DNA of 64,000 nucleotides from Faecalicatena_A orotica (lineage in GTDB: Bacteria; Bacillota; Clostridia; Lachnospirales; Lachnospiraceae), in assembly GCF_040545875.1 (NCBI RefSeq), contig NZ_JBEPMR010000001.1. One strand, written 5' to 3'. Positions 25,384 to 34,251 of the stretch are shown here, piece after piece; within the stretch, counting starts at the first letter, position 1, and every line of letters begins with the position of its first letter. Position numbers and translations under genes: made by a program. Under the pieces are notes generated by a model. That model was not told where the DNA came from. It was given only the letters and a program-made list of their open reading frames with translations, and did no database searches.

Positions 25384-25448
25384 TACTTATAGTCAACTAT
25401 TCCGGTAGTTGGTAGAAACGTTCACCCGATTATGAACCTATATAAGTA
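25384..25448 (-). ncRNA. Purine (guanine-type) riboswitch upstream of guaD
   Basis: On the minus strand the aptamer reads P1 TACTTATA...TATAAGTA, P2 GTTCA...TGAAC, the J2/3 core GTTTCTACC, P3 CAACTA...TAGTTG and J3/1 GACTAT. The cytosine in GACTAT is the specificity base of guanine riboswitches. Loop L2 (TAATCGGG) and L3 (CCGGAA) are shorter than the common form but keep the GG/CC kissing bases, and the J1/2 segment is short, so it is a variant. The 3' strand of P1 (AAGTA) can instead join a longer hairpin with downstream TACTT (25357-25388), an 8-bp stem with GCAT loop extended by 5 pairs; that is the probable switch. No uridine run follows it. Confidence 0.82.
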
Positions 25449-25481
25449 TTAGTAAAATTTGATATATTTTTTGTTAATTTT

Positions 25482-25510
25482 ATCCTAACATTTATTAAAA
25501 TTGATGTCAA
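25482..25510 (-). promoter_or_regulatory. Promoter of the guaD-xdhABC operon
   Basis: On the minus strand a perfect -35 TTGACA (25510-25505) is followed after 17 bases by TAGGAT (25487-25482). The start would be near 25475, about 27 bases before the riboswitch P1. Confidence 0.6.
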
Positions 25511-25596
25511 CCAAATTTATTTTTAAAACCGCAAGAAAGATTAAACATATCCCCCTAATTGCGGCTATAATAATAGTCTGGAAGGAGGGAATATGT

Positions 25597-26430
25597 ATGC
25601 CTGTCCAAAATATTCAGAATATTATTTCAACAATTGATTATCTGGAGGCACATCTAACTGATTGTCCGAACCTTGATATGGCCGCGGAAGCGCTCCACTA
25701 TTCCAAATATCATCTACACCGGATGTTTACGGATACTGTGGGCCTTACTATCCACGAATATGTTTTGCGCAGGAGGCTTACGGAAGCCGCAAAGCTGCTT
25801 GTTTTTTCTGATAAACCGGTTCTTGATGTGGCGATGGCGGCAGGTTACGGCAGCCAGCAGGCATTTACTAAGATTTTTACGGCCATGTACAAGCTTCCAC
25901 CAAATAAATACCGGGAAAATGAGAAGTTTTATCCCTTGCAGCTTAAATATAAATTAGAGGGGAGTTATCATATGCTGGACAACCGGGAGTTTACAGAACA
26001 GGATATTGCATTTGCTAAAGAAAAGGACATTCCCTGCTGGATGGAGCTGGTACGGCTTGTGGTCGATGGTTTTCCGAATCTGGATGAAGAAGAATATATC
26101 CATGTCCTGAGAGAAATGATCCGAAAAAGGCAGGCCCTGATTTTAAAGGATGGGGACACTGCCATCGGGATTATGATTTTTTCTAAAAACAGCGGCAGTA
26201 TTGATTTCATGGGTACCCACCCTCTTTATCGGAAAAAGGGGATTCCAAAGGCATTTCTTGATAAGGTCATGGGGGAACTGCTGAAGGGGAAGGAAATCAG
26301 CATCACAACCTACCGCGAAGGCGACCGGGCAGATACAGGGCACCGCAGTGAGATTAAAGAACTCGGCTTTGCAGAGGCGGAGCTGCTTGTGGAGTATGGT
26401 TATCCAACCCAGCGTTTTGTCCTGAAATGA
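25597..26430 (+). CDS. AraC-type HTH fused to a GNAT acetyltransferase domain
   Basis: A 278-residue fusion. Residues 1-108 are an AraC-type DNA-binding domain with two helix-turn-helix motifs (EALHYSKYHLHRMFTDTVG; ISDKPVLDVAMAAGYGSQQAF-like region near 70-92). Residues about 130-278 are a GNAT acetyltransferase with the acetyl-CoA region around GTHPLYRKKGIPKAFLDKVM and a C-terminal LGFAEAELLVEYGYPTQRF. It may sense or modify a small molecule and regulate nearby or distant genes; the ligand is unknown. The longer frame from 25501 is rejected because GGAGGG stands 7 bases before the ATG at 25597. It is divergent from guaD; whether it regulates that operon is open. A TATAAT at 25566 could be its -10 box. 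Confidence 0.85.
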   Translation: MPVQNIQNIISTIDYLEAHLTDCPNLDMAAEALHYSKYHLHRMFTDTVGLTIHEYVLRRRLTEAAKLLVFSDKPVLDVAMAAGYGSQQAFTKIFTAMYKLPPNKYRENEKFYPLQLKYKLEGSYHMLDNREFTEQDIAFAKEKDIPCWMELVRLVVDGFPNLDEEEYIHVLREMIRKRQALILKDGDTAIGIMIFSKNSGSIDFMGTHPLYRKKGIPKAFLDKVMGELLKGKEISITTYREGDRADTGHRSEIKELGFAEAELLVEYGYPTQRFVLK

Positions 26431-26507
26431 AGCAAAACATATGTGCCACCGTAGATTTACCGAAACCTACTTGAACTTAAAAATCAAAGACAGCAAGGAG
26501 CACTACT

Positions 26508-28592
26508 ATGAATGAGCAACAGAAACCATCAAAAGACAAAGAGATAGCAAAAGACCCGGTCCCCTTTCCTGATGAAGTCATTCATCTGGAAGAGACCATG
26601 CAGAAACTGGATACCGCGCTTAAAAGAGCCGAAGAGGATGTCAGCCGGATTGACACGGAATACAGGGATTCCAAAAGGTATATGGCGGAATACAGAGGGG
26701 AAATCGACCCTCATGAAATGTTTCAAAACGAACTGCTTCTCAGGCAGACAGACCGTACAGGTGCCTTTGCCGTGAGTGTCCGGGACAGGCTGGCAAAGTT
26801 GAAGAAATCCCCTTATTTTGCAAGGATCGATTTTCAGGAGGAATCAAAAGAAGCCGACCGGTTATATATCGGACGTTTTACATTCAGATTTGAAGAGGAA
26901 ATGCTAGTCATTGACTGGCGCGCGCCCGCTGCCGGCATGTTTTATGATTATGAACCGGGACCGGCGGGTTATGACGCACCAACGGGCAGGATTGACGGGA
27001 AACTTATCCGGAAAAGGCAGTTTAAAATCAAGGACGGCATTATGGAATACGCGCTGGAAAGTGCCTCCCATATACAGGATGACATTTTACAGCGGGAGCT
27101 TTCCCATACTTCGGATGAAAGAATGAAGTCCATCATCTCGACCATTCAGAAGGAGCAAAACCAGATTATCCGCAGTGAAAATACAGGAACAATGATTATA
27201 CAGGGAGCGGCGGGTTCCGGAAAGACTTCTGTCGCCCTGCACCGGATTGCCTTCCTGCTCTATCGGTTCAGGAACCAGCTGAATTCCCAAAATGTCGCCA
27301 TCATCTCCCCAAATAAAGTATTCGGAGACTATATCTCCGGCGTCATCCCTGAACTTGGGGAGGAACCGGTCTATGAGCTAAGTTTCCCGGATATTGCGGA
27401 AATCCAGCTTCAAAATACACTCCGTTTCGAGCCGGATAAGGACCCGCTGGAATCGGAAGACAGGGCGTGGGCACAGCGGGTACTGTTCAAATCTACTGCC
27501 GGTTTTGTCCGGTTGATGAATACATTTATGGAGACACTGCCCGAGAGGATATTTTCGCCTGCGGATTACACATTTGGCAGGTTTAACGCGGACAAAAGCT
27601 GGATACAGAAGCGTTTTCTGGCATACAAAGCATACCCGGTTAAACAGAGACTTGCAATGACGGCAGAGGATATCCGCAGCCATTTTGAATCCGGCAACAT
27701 CATGGGAGACCCCCTGCCTGGAAAAAGACAGATTCTGAAAGCACTCACTTCCATGCTCACAGTTAAAACACCGATTTCTCTATATCAATATTTTTATAAA
27801 AGCATAGGGAAACCCGAACTCCTGTGCCTGCCGGCAAAAAAGACGCTGGAATGGGCCGATGTCTTCCCGTTCCTGTATCTGAACTCAGAATTTGAAGGGT
27901 TAAAAGAAAGTCGGAGCACAAAGCATCTGGTTATCGATGAAATGCAGGACTACACCCCCATACAGTATGCCGTGATCAACAAAATCTTCCCATGCCGGAA
28001 AACCATTCTCGGGGACTTCGGCCAGCTTCTGAATCCAAACCACTCTCACACTCTAAATGACCTGTTGGACCTTTATACAGATGCCCGGTTTACAGAGCTG
28101 AAAAAAAGCTATCGTTCTACATACGAGATTATCACTTTTGCAAAGCGCATCCTAAACACGGACTCACCTGAACCGATTGAACGTCACGGAGATGCACCGG
28201 ACGTTATTTACTGCGGCAGTAAAGAGGAAGAGCTTAGGGAAATTTCAAAGGCCATTCAGGATTTTTACCACAGCGGACATACATCAATGGGTATCATACT
28301 GAAAACGAACAGAGATGCCAGAGAGCTTTTTGATATGCTGCCGCCGAAACCGGAAGTTCACCTGATCACGCCGGAAAGCAGCTGTTTTCAGAACGGTGTG
28401 TCCGTCATATCTGTTCAGATGTCGAAGGGGCTGGAATTCGACGAGGTAATCATTCCTGATACAGACCAGTCCCGCTATTTCACGGACTATGACAGGAATC
28501 TCCTTTATATAGCCTGTACCCGGGCGATGCACCGGCTGACACTGCTGTACACAAAAGAGCTCTCAGCTCTGATTCCCGACAAAACCGCATAA
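26508..28592 (+). CDS. helD: HelD-type superfamily 1 helicase (RNA polymerase recycling)
   Basis: UvrD/HelD-family ATPase, 694 residues, a little shorter than Bacillus HelD. The N-terminal 60 residues are charged and helical, fitting the coiled-coil arm that enters RNA polymerase. YIGRFTFRF and VIDWRAPAAGMFYDY near 120-148 are HelD hallmarks. Walker A is GAAGSGKTS at 233-241, motif II is VIDEMQDYTP, and motifs V-VI are SVQMSKGLEFDEVIIP and LLYIACTRAMHRL. HelD removes stalled RNA polymerase from DNA and can protect it from rifamycin-like drugs in some species. It stands alone, with AAGGAG before the ATG and a hairpin terminator after it. Confidence 0.9.
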   Translation: MNEQQKPSKDKEIAKDPVPFPDEVIHLEETMQKLDTALKRAEEDVSRIDTEYRDSKRYMAEYRGEIDPHEMFQNELLLRQTDRTGAFAVSVRDRLAKLKKSPYFARIDFQEESKEADRLYIGRFTFRFEEEMLVIDWRAPAAGMFYDYEPGPAGYDAPTGRIDGKLIRKRQFKIKDGIMEYALESASHIQDDILQRELSHTSDERMKSIISTIQKEQNQIIRSENTGTMIIQGAAGSGKTSVALHRIAFLLYRFRNQLNSQNVAIISPNKVFGDYISGVIPELGEEPVYELSFPDIAEIQLQNTLRFEPDKDPLESEDRAWAQRVLFKSTAGFVRLMNTFMETLPERIFSPADYTFGRFNADKSWIQKRFLAYKAYPVKQRLAMTAEDIRSHFESGNIMGDPLPGKRQILKALTSMLTVKTPISLYQYFYKSIGKPELLCLPAKKTLEWADVFPFLYLNSEFEGLKESRSTKHLVIDEMQDYTPIQYAVINKIFPCRKTILGDFGQLLNPNHSHTLNDLLDLYTDARFTELKKSYRSTYEIITFAKRILNTDSPEPIERHGDAPDVIYCGSKEEELREISKAIQDFYHSGHTSMGIILKTNRDARELFDMLPPKPEVHLITPESSCFQNGVSVISVQMSKGLEFDEVIIPDTDQSRYFTDYDRNLLYIACTRAMHRLTLLYTKELSALIPDKTA

Positions 28593-28603
28593 CCTGAAAC
28601 ACG

Positions 28604-28653
28604 GCAGGCGGCGCTTAAGCTCACAGAAAAGTCTGTAAACTGTAACGCCGCCT
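28604..28653. terminator. Hairpin between convergent helD and the unknown gene
   Basis: CAGGCGGCG (28604-28612) and CGCCGCCTG (28645-28653) pair perfectly over 9 bp around a 32-base loop, followed by a thymine-rich stretch (TTTCACTGTTACTGTTTT). It probably ends helD transcription; the long loop makes it an unusual terminator. Confidence 0.55.
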
Positions 28654-28707
28654 GTTTCACTGTTACTGTTTTCCGCCTTGGTTTACGCAGTGACTGCCTC
28701 TGTCTGC

Positions 28708-29241
28708 TCATGTTGTCCTTCTGTGTTTCTTATGCTTCTTATATTCCTTCAGCTCATTACGCAGCATTTTCCGAAGCTCTTTTTTGCTCATCCCCTGTGC
28801 CGCCTTTGCATAAATCCGAAACTGTTCCTCCCCATTTTCCAGATCTGACACGATCTTTTCTGCGCTTATTCCCAATTCCATATGGTACTTCTCAAACATA
28901 TACTTCGAATAGACGTTGCTGACTTCATACCCGCGTACCTCAAGGTCTTCTACGGCACAGCGGATCGCCGTAAGCTCCCGGTTCCCTCCCGTGACAGCCA
29001 GAAAGTACTGCCCCTTCTTACTCATGATGATCCGCCAGATAATGTGTCTGACAGCATAGGGCACATTATCCTTATCGCTCTCAAAAACAAATCCCACCGC
29101 GGAATTTTCCTCATAAATCAGAGGGTACCCAATATATTCAGAAGCCGGTTTGCATAAGATTCCCTCATACTGTCCAAACAGCTTTGCATATTCCCTGCAG
29201 CTGCTCTTCGTGTCATCATAATAGACCGTGCACCAGTTCAT
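28708..29241 (-). CDS. Unrecognised protein
   Basis: A 177-residue protein I cannot place. From the chosen start it reads MNWCTVYYDDTKSSCREYAK, an alternating strand-helix pattern, with a middle segment VRHIIWRIIMSKKGQYFLAV followed by TGGNRELTAIRCAVEDLEVRG. That order, with a TGG loop after a hydrophobic strand, recalls a flavodoxin-like fold, but no flavin motif is certain. The C-terminal 25 residues are very basic (KELRKMLRNELKEYKKHKKH), perhaps for nucleic acid or membrane contact. The start at 29241 has GGGAGAGG upstream; a longer frame to 29295 lacks one. It is followed on its own strand only by the hairpin at 28604-28653. Confidence 0.7.
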   Translation of the reverse strand: MNWCTVYYDDTKSSCREYAKLFGQYEGILCKPASEYIGYPLIYEENSAVGFVFESDKDNVPYAVRHIIWRIIMSKKGQYFLAVTGGNRELTAIRCAVEDLEVRGYEVSNVYSKYMFEKYHMELGISAEKIVSDLENGEEQFRIYAKAAQGMSKKELRKMLRNELKEYKKHKKHRRTT

Positions 29242-29307
29242 AAATCCTCTCCCTTCATTACTCCTTTTATAATATATGAGAAGAAATATCCGCACATTCT
29301 AATATAA

Positions 29308-30057
29308 TCACAGTTCTGTGAATAAAATATCAAGCATAACCAACGTTGAAATCTGTAATGAACCTACATAATTATAACCGATGCAATCTATTGTTGGAAA
29401 TTCTATTATTTCAGAGCACAAGTTTTTATAATTTCCAGTATTACCTCCGGTAAATAGTACAGTCTTTGCCTTTTTATAGTTTGCCTCTTGAAGCAATCTA
29501 AACACATCTTGATCGTTCCCCTCAAAATCAAATGCAATTACCATAGCCGTTTTATCCAAGCGGGCTATTTGCGTTTTAATCATATCTGTACCTGTAAGCA
29601 TAACCACATTGTACCCTTCCTGCATGAAACGCAGGGCGGTTTCCTTTACAGAAAACTCAGAGCTCTCTTTTCCACAAACTAAGACTCTTTCAGAACATTT
29701 GATCTTTTTTAGAATTTGCCCCAATTTTTTATTATCAATATTACTGCATATCTCGATTAATAATTCTTGGTATACACGGCAAATTTTGTAGGTATTCTGG
29801 TTCGCAGTTTCTCCATAATTTCTAAAAGCTGCTTCATATTGATATCTTAATTCCTTATATCCATGATAGCCACACTTTTGTGCAAATCTAGAAAGTGATG
29901 CTTTTGATACATACAATTTGTTTGACACAGCTTTGGAGGAAAAATCTATTTTTTCCTGGTTATAAAGAAAGAAATCACCTATTTTTTCTTCTACTGATGT
30001 AAAGTTTTCATAATGTTCCTTAATATTCGACAGAACAGAGCTATAATAATATGCCAT
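29308..30057 (-). CDS. MurR/RpiR family transcriptional regulator (first)
   Basis: Sugar-responsive regulator of the RpiR family, 249 residues. Residues 1-75 hold the RpiR winged helix (FFLYNQEKIDFSSKAVSNKL, VSKASLSRFAQKCGYHGYKE); residues about 105-249 are a SIS sugar-phosphate-binding domain (RVLVCGKESSEFSVKETALR; MVIAFDFEGNDQDVFRLLQE). The SIS domain is somewhat shorter and more diverged than usual. It is the last gene of the AT-rich PTS operon, 13 bases after the isomerase-like gene, and probably senses the phosphorylated sugar the PTS brings in. Confidence 0.88.
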   Translation of the reverse strand: MAYYYSSVLSNIKEHYENFTSVEEKIGDFFLYNQEKIDFSSKAVSNKLYVSKASLSRFAQKCGYHGYKELRYQYEAAFRNYGETANQNTYKICRVYQELLIEICSNIDNKKLGQILKKIKCSERVLVCGKESSEFSVKETALRFMQEGYNVVMLTGTDMIKTQIARLDKTAMVIAFDFEGNDQDVFRLLQEANYKKAKTVLFTGGNTGNYKNLCSEIIEFPTIDCIGYNYVGSLQISTLVMLDILFTEL

Positions 30058-30070
30058 TTTATCACTCTTT

Positions 30071-30898
30071 CTATAAATATCTCATTAAAATTTCCTTGCT
30101 TTTAACCAGCTCATCATACGTACTATGATACAACTCCATCATACAAATCCCCTGATAGTTAACATCCTTTAATGCCTTACAAAAACTCCTCCAGTCAATC
30201 GTTCCGGCCCCTACTGCAAGATGTTCATCTTTTGAACCATGATTGTCATGAAGATGGAGATGTCTTAACCATTTATTGCACTTTAAAATTTCATCTGACA
30301 CATTATGACTTGTGAGATATCCATGCCCGGTATCATATACAATATAAAGATTTTTCTCATCTACATCCCTGATATAACGTTGTAATTGTTCTGCATTTTG
30401 TATTAACATATTATCCGTTAAATTTTCTGTGTAGACTAAAATATTATACTTTGCTGCAATTTGACATGCTTTTTTCATTGTCTCCACCGAAAGTTTCCAC
30501 ATTTTTTCATATACTTCTGTGTGTGTCTGCCTTGATCCATCCTTATGCCTTATAGAAATATGCATCAACTTTCTGCTTCCACAATGCATTATTATTTCAT
30601 GTCCGTTGAATGCTTTAATATATTTACAGCAATTTTCAAACTCATCCAAAATAGCATTTTGCAATATTATATTTTCTTCCGACAGATTAAAATCAGAAAT
30701 ATGTACCAGTACTTTGGTTTTATACATATCAACTAATTCGAAGATTGCCTGATTATATGAAGTAGTATCAATATGCCGCATATGCTCTGAGTATGTCACC
30801 TCAATAGCCTGAAATTCATTCGTTTTAAGCAGCAGCTTTCCCAACTCCAGAATTTCATTTCTGCTATGACGCATGCTTATATTAAAACCATAATTCAT
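30071..30898 (-). CDS. Sugar phosphate isomerase/epimerase-like TIM barrel (first)
   Basis: Xylose-isomerase-like/AP-endonuclease-2-family TIM barrel, 275 residues. Candidate metal ligands are the glutamate in ILVYTENLTDN, aspartate and histidine in IVYDTGHGY, histidines in LRHLHLHDNHG and the glutamate in CMMELYH near the C-terminus. Members isomerise or epimerise sugars or sugar acids; this one's substrate is unknown. Its ATG overlaps the stop of the HAD gene (ATGA). A related barrel is encoded at 31948-32868; both share the pattern HLHDNxGxxDxHLxxGxGxxxW. Confidence 0.85.
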   Translation of the reverse strand: MNYGFNISMRHSRNEILELGKLLLKTNEFQAIEVTYSEHMRHIDTTSYNQAIFELVDMYKTKVLVHISDFNLSEENIILQNAILDEFENCCKYIKAFNGHEIIMHCGSRKLMHISIRHKDGSRQTHTEVYEKMWKLSVETMKKACQIAAKYNILVYTENLTDNMLIQNAEQLQRYIRDVDEKNLYIVYDTGHGYLTSHNVSDEILKCNKWLRHLHLHDNHGSKDEHLAVGAGTIDWRSFCKALKDVNYQGICMMELYHSTYDELVKSKEILMRYL

Positions 30899-31521
30899 TC
30901 CAAATTCAGCTCCTTAAACAATTCTGTTTTTACTGTAATAATATTGGTAAATACAATCCCTTTCATCCCAAGTTGAATTCCTTTGTCGATATTCTCTTTT
31001 TTATCGTCTATAAAGATACCTTCTCCGGGATCTAAATGATATTTTTCAAAAAGAGCTAAATATATCTTTGAATCAGGTTTATTGGAGTGAACCTCATAAG
31101 AAAATACACTGCCGTCAATAAGTTCGAAATCTTTAAACTTATCAAATATTTGTTCTTTCCATTCCTTCCCCATCGTAGATAGAATATATACTGGAATTTT
31201 ATATTCTTTCAATTCTTTAAGCATCTCCCAGCTTTCATCCATATAAGTGGTAAGTTCCTCCCAATGATTGACTGTTCTTTTTATTTCCTTTATATGGCTT
31301 GGGAATCGCTTACCATATATACCAATCAGTTCTTCATTGGTGTACATCCCTTTTTCATACTCTGCAAACTCTGGCTGATGGAATACTTCACTAACGAGTT
31401 GTTCCGCAGTATCTTTCTCATAAATCTGTTGTAAATACTCTCTGTGTGTCGCTTTTAAAAGAACATTTCCAATATCAAATACAACATACTTTGTCTGTGA
31501 ATTATTATTCATCGTCCCCAT
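30895..31521 (-). CDS. HAD-superfamily phosphatase, YihX-like
   Basis: Haloacid dehalogenase-type phosphatase, 208 residues. Motif I is VVFDIGNVLL, the DxGNV form of the YihX-like group; motif II is YILSTMG, the lysine is in VHSNKPDSKIY and motif III GIFIDDKKENID. YihX relatives remove phosphate from sugar-1-phosphates, so it may act on the sugar phosphate of this PTS locus. Its start lies within the end of the IIA gene (17-base overlap) and its stop overlaps the next ATG, so it is tightly coupled. Confidence 0.88.
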   Translation of the reverse strand: MGTMNNNSQTKYVVFDIGNVLLKATHREYLQQIYEKDTAEQLVSEVFHQPEFAEYEKGMYTNEELIGIYGKRFPSHIKEIKRTVNHWEELTTYMDESWEMLKELKEYKIPVYILSTMGKEWKEQIFDKFKDFELIDGSVFSYEVHSNKPDSKIYLALFEKYHLDPGEGIFIDDKKENIDKGIQLGMKGIVFTNIITVKTELFKELNLE

Positions 31522-31921
31522 TCTGTCGTTCCGCTTTTCCGCTCCTTATTCCATCAATCCCGGCTTTTTTTACAGTTTCTGCAAGGCTTAATAAATCCAT
31601 TGTTCCTTTTGACATAAGCGCTTCTACCAGCATGGGCAGGTTTAGACCTGTTACGATTTCTGCTGCATGACTTTTCTGTGCTATCATGAACGAGGCATTA
31701 AAAGGCGTGCCGCCGAACAAGTCAACCAAAAATAAAACACCATCCTCCGAATTCAGTTCTCCAACTGCTTCTTCAAGTTTTATCTTTAGCATCTGTCCGT
31801 CCTCATTCTCAAAAAATGGCACCGCCTTAACGTTTTCTTGTTTTCCAAAGATCATTTCTGCAGAATCAAGTAATGACTGGGCTGCCTCCTTATGTGTAAC
31901 TGCTATAACTCCTATACTCAT
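31505..31921 (-). CDS. PTS mannose-family IIA component
   Basis: Cytosolic IIA protein of a mannose-type phosphotransferase system, 138 residues. The phosphoryl-accepting histidine is H10 in GVIAVTHKEAAQ; VLFLVDLFGGTPFNAS carries the second conserved block. It receives phosphate from HPr and passes it to IIB. Here IIA, IIB, IIC and IID are four separate genes, with IIA set apart from IIB by an isomerase-like gene. Confidence 0.92.
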   Translation of the reverse strand: MSIGVIAVTHKEAAQSLLDSAEMIFGKQENVKAVPFFENEDGQMLKIKLEEAVGELNSEDGVLFLVDLFGGTPFNASFMIAQKSHAAEIVTGLNLPMLVEALMSKGTMDLLSLAETVKKAGIDGIRSGKAERQNGDDE

Positions 31922-31947
31922 TCGATTGCTCCTTCATCTAACATATC

Positions 31948-32868
31948 CTACTTCCAATCCGACGTAAAGTACCCATTTTCCTGAATTTTTTCTAGGCTTT
32001 CCCAGAACATAATAGAATTTTTTATTCCCACGACCCGGTCTACATAAGGCCATCTAAAGAATTCATACGTTGCTGTCCCTTGATAACCAATGTCCTTTAA
32101 AGCCCTGATGATACTAATCCATTCTAAATTGCCGAAGCCTATAGGCAAATGTTGATCTTCCTTTCCATTATTGTCATGTAAATGTACTTCAAATAGTTTA
32201 CTACCCATTCTCCTGATGGTCTCCGGTATATCCACATGATCAAGATTGGCATGCCCACTGTCCAAGCAATATCCGACATTGTCTAAGGCAACTCCTTCAA
32301 CCAGGCCAATTAATTCTTCTACATTGCTATAAAAACGACCCTGGAATAAATTTTCAACAGCTATTTTTATATCATATTTGGCTGCTAATTTTCCAAAATG
32401 GCGAAGATTCTCAATTAGCATGGCATGAGTTTTTTCTCTCCCCCATTTATCAACAGCTTTTTGATGAGCTATTTTGTTGCATTTAAAGCCCCCTTCACCA
32501 TATGTTCCCGGATGAACCACAATACTGCCTGGTTTACAATCCGCAAAAATCTTCAGTGTTCTTTCCATATAAAATCTTACTTTATTTTGTGATTCGTCAT
32601 AACAATCCAGTACTGATCCGACAAAATGAAACGATGACATTTTGATATCCATTTCTTTCATTCGCCGCGATAATATTTTTGCAAATAGGATATCGTCTTC
32701 ATCAGACTGGGGATAAACGTCGTCATTGCACCAAGTATTAAAATATTTAATTCCAAGTGATTTCATTAATGTAAATGCTTCTAATGCCCGTTTTTCAGAA
32801 AACATTTTATTTCCATTTACTTCTTCTTTAAAATCAAAATGTAATGAGATATCAAATTGTGTTTTCAT
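31948..32868 (-). CDS. Sugar phosphate isomerase/epimerase-like TIM barrel (second)
   Basis: A 306-residue relative of the barrel at 30071-30898. Candidate metal ligands are the glutamate in KIAVENLFQ, the aspartate and histidine in YCLDSGHANLDH, the histidine in LFEVHLHDNNG and the glutamate in TATYEFFRW. IVVHPGTYGEGG is a further loop characteristic of the fold. Two related barrels in one operon suggest two consecutive isomer/epimer steps on the same sugar. It lies between IIA and IIB genes. Substrate unknown. Confidence 0.85.
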   Translation of the reverse strand: MKTQFDISLHFDFKEEVNGNKMFSEKRALEAFTLMKSLGIKYFNTWCNDDVYPQSDEDDILFAKILSRRMKEMDIKMSSFHFVGSVLDCYDESQNKVRFYMERTLKIFADCKPGSIVVHPGTYGEGGFKCNKIAHQKAVDKWGREKTHAMLIENLRHFGKLAAKYDIKIAVENLFQGRFYSNVEELIGLVEGVALDNVGYCLDSGHANLDHVDIPETIRRMGSKLFEVHLHDNNGKEDQHLPIGFGNLEWISIIRALKDIGYQGTATYEFFRWPYVDRVVGIKNSIMFWESLEKIQENGYFTSDWK

Positions 32869-32876
32869 AGGGCCAC

Positions 32877-33359
32877 CTACAATAGATCTTTAATTTTTTT
32901 CGCTTTATCTTCAGGCGCCATCTGCACAGTTATATCTACCCCTCTGCTTAACAATTCTTTAAAAATTTCTTCTTCCTCCTGTGTAATACTAATAGAAGAG
33001 GTTATTACCCTTGTATTATCACGCGTAGCCATGTTACCAACATTAATTGCCTTAATATCAATACCATTATCCATAAGGTATTTTAAGTAATACGGCGTTT
33101 TAACTAACAGGAGTACCCTCTGATTTGCATATTTGCCCGTTTTGATATTTTCAAGTGCTTTCTCCTTGGCTAACAATGATGTAGCTACTCCGGCCGGTGC
33201 CACCATGCGGAGCAGCTCTTTCTGCATATCATCAACAGCAACCTCATCATCTATCACCATGATTCTGGATGCCTGTAAATAGCCTGTCCAGAATCCCGCA
33301 ACCTGTCCGTGAATAAGTCTTGTATCAATTCTAATGTGCACAAAACCTTTTAACTCCAT
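32877..33359 (-). CDS. PTS mannose/fructose/sorbose-family IIB component
   Basis: IIB protein of the mannose-type PTS, 160 residues. The phosphorylation histidine is in RIDTRLIHGQVAGFW near residue 18, and IMVIDDEVAVDD and LVKTPYYLKYLMDNG follow as in the family. It transfers phosphate to the sugar as it crosses IIC/IID. It stands 61 bases after the IID gene. Confidence 0.94.
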   Translation of the reverse strand: MELKGFVHIRIDTRLIHGQVAGFWTGYLQASRIMVIDDEVAVDDMQKELLRMVAPAGVATSLLAKEKALENIKTGKYANQRVLLLVKTPYYLKYLMDNGIDIKAINVGNMATRDNTRVITSSISITQEEEEIFKELLSRGVDITVQMAPEDKAKKIKDLL

Positions 33360-33420
33360 TCTTTTATCCCTCTCTTTTTTGGTATAATCTGTTTTATATG
33401 AAACCTGCTTATTTTGAAAG

Positions 33421-34251
33421 CTATCCCATAATGTTTAATGCATTCAAAATCACGCATAGAGCCATAACAATGAAAATAACACGTGTAGAATTCATATTTT
33501 TACGCCCCAGCAGCCAATAAACAAAACAGACAATACCAACAGGAATGATGTTCGGCATCATTGGATCAAATATTTGTTCTTGAATATTAATAACATTTTC
33601 TCCAATCTGGGGCTGCAAAGTAACTGTTGCTTTTATTACTGAGGGGACTAATGCTCCAACTACAGTTATCCCCAGAATAGTAGCTGCATTTGTGATTTTC
33701 TTTAACGCTCCGCTAACTGTAGATACTGCTTTCTTTCCCTGCGCATATGCTAAATGTGTAAACCACCTTGCAAACCCTAATTTTACAAATCCAGCCAACA
33801 GCCACAGAATAACCCCGATGGGGTTTCCTTCCAAAGCCATGTATGTAGCAATGGAACCAAGAATTGTATTAATAGTGACAGAAAAAAATGTGTCTCCGAT
33901 ACCCGCCAAAGGACCCATGAGTCCCGTTTTTAGTGCCGGAATCATATCCTTGGCTTTGTATCCCTGCTCTGCTTCAACTGCCATGTCAGCACCAATAACA
34001 AAACCTCCGGTCGTAACATTCGTGTTGTAGTACTGTGAATGCAGCTTAACCATTTCTTTTAATTCAGCAGGATCCTTGTAATTTTTCTTTAAAAATGGCA
34101 GCATTGTACAGCAATATCCCAATCCCTGCATTGTCTCATAGTTCCATCCTGCCTGTGATCTCGTTATCCATCGAAACCAGGCTCTGTCAATATCCTTTTT
34201 TGTGATTTCAATTTCTTCCTGAGGCCGATTATTATCATTTGTATTATTCAT
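33421..34251 (-). CDS. PTS mannose-family IID component
   Basis: Membrane IID subunit of the mannose-type PTS, 276 residues. Typical segments include RAWFRWITRSQAGWNYETMQ-like DRAWFRW and QGLGYCCTMLPFLKKNY near the N-terminus and GPLAGIGDTFF in the middle. The frame opens at 34269, but AGGAGG stands 8 bases before the ATG at 34251, which is therefore preferred. It overlaps the end of the IIC gene by 8 bases. Confidence 0.93.
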   Translation of the reverse strand: MNNTNDNNRPQEEIEITKKDIDRAWFRWITRSQAGWNYETMQGLGYCCTMLPFLKKNYKDPAELKEMVKLHSQYYNTNVTTGGFVIGADMAVEAEQGYKAKDMIPALKTGLMGPLAGIGDTFFSVTINTILGSIATYMALEGNPIGVILWLLAGFVKLGFARWFTHLAYAQGKKAVSTVSGALKKITNAATILGITVVGALVPSVIKATVTLQPQIGENVINIQEQIFDPMMPNIIPVGIVCFVYWLLGRKNMNSTRVIFIVMALCVILNALNIMG

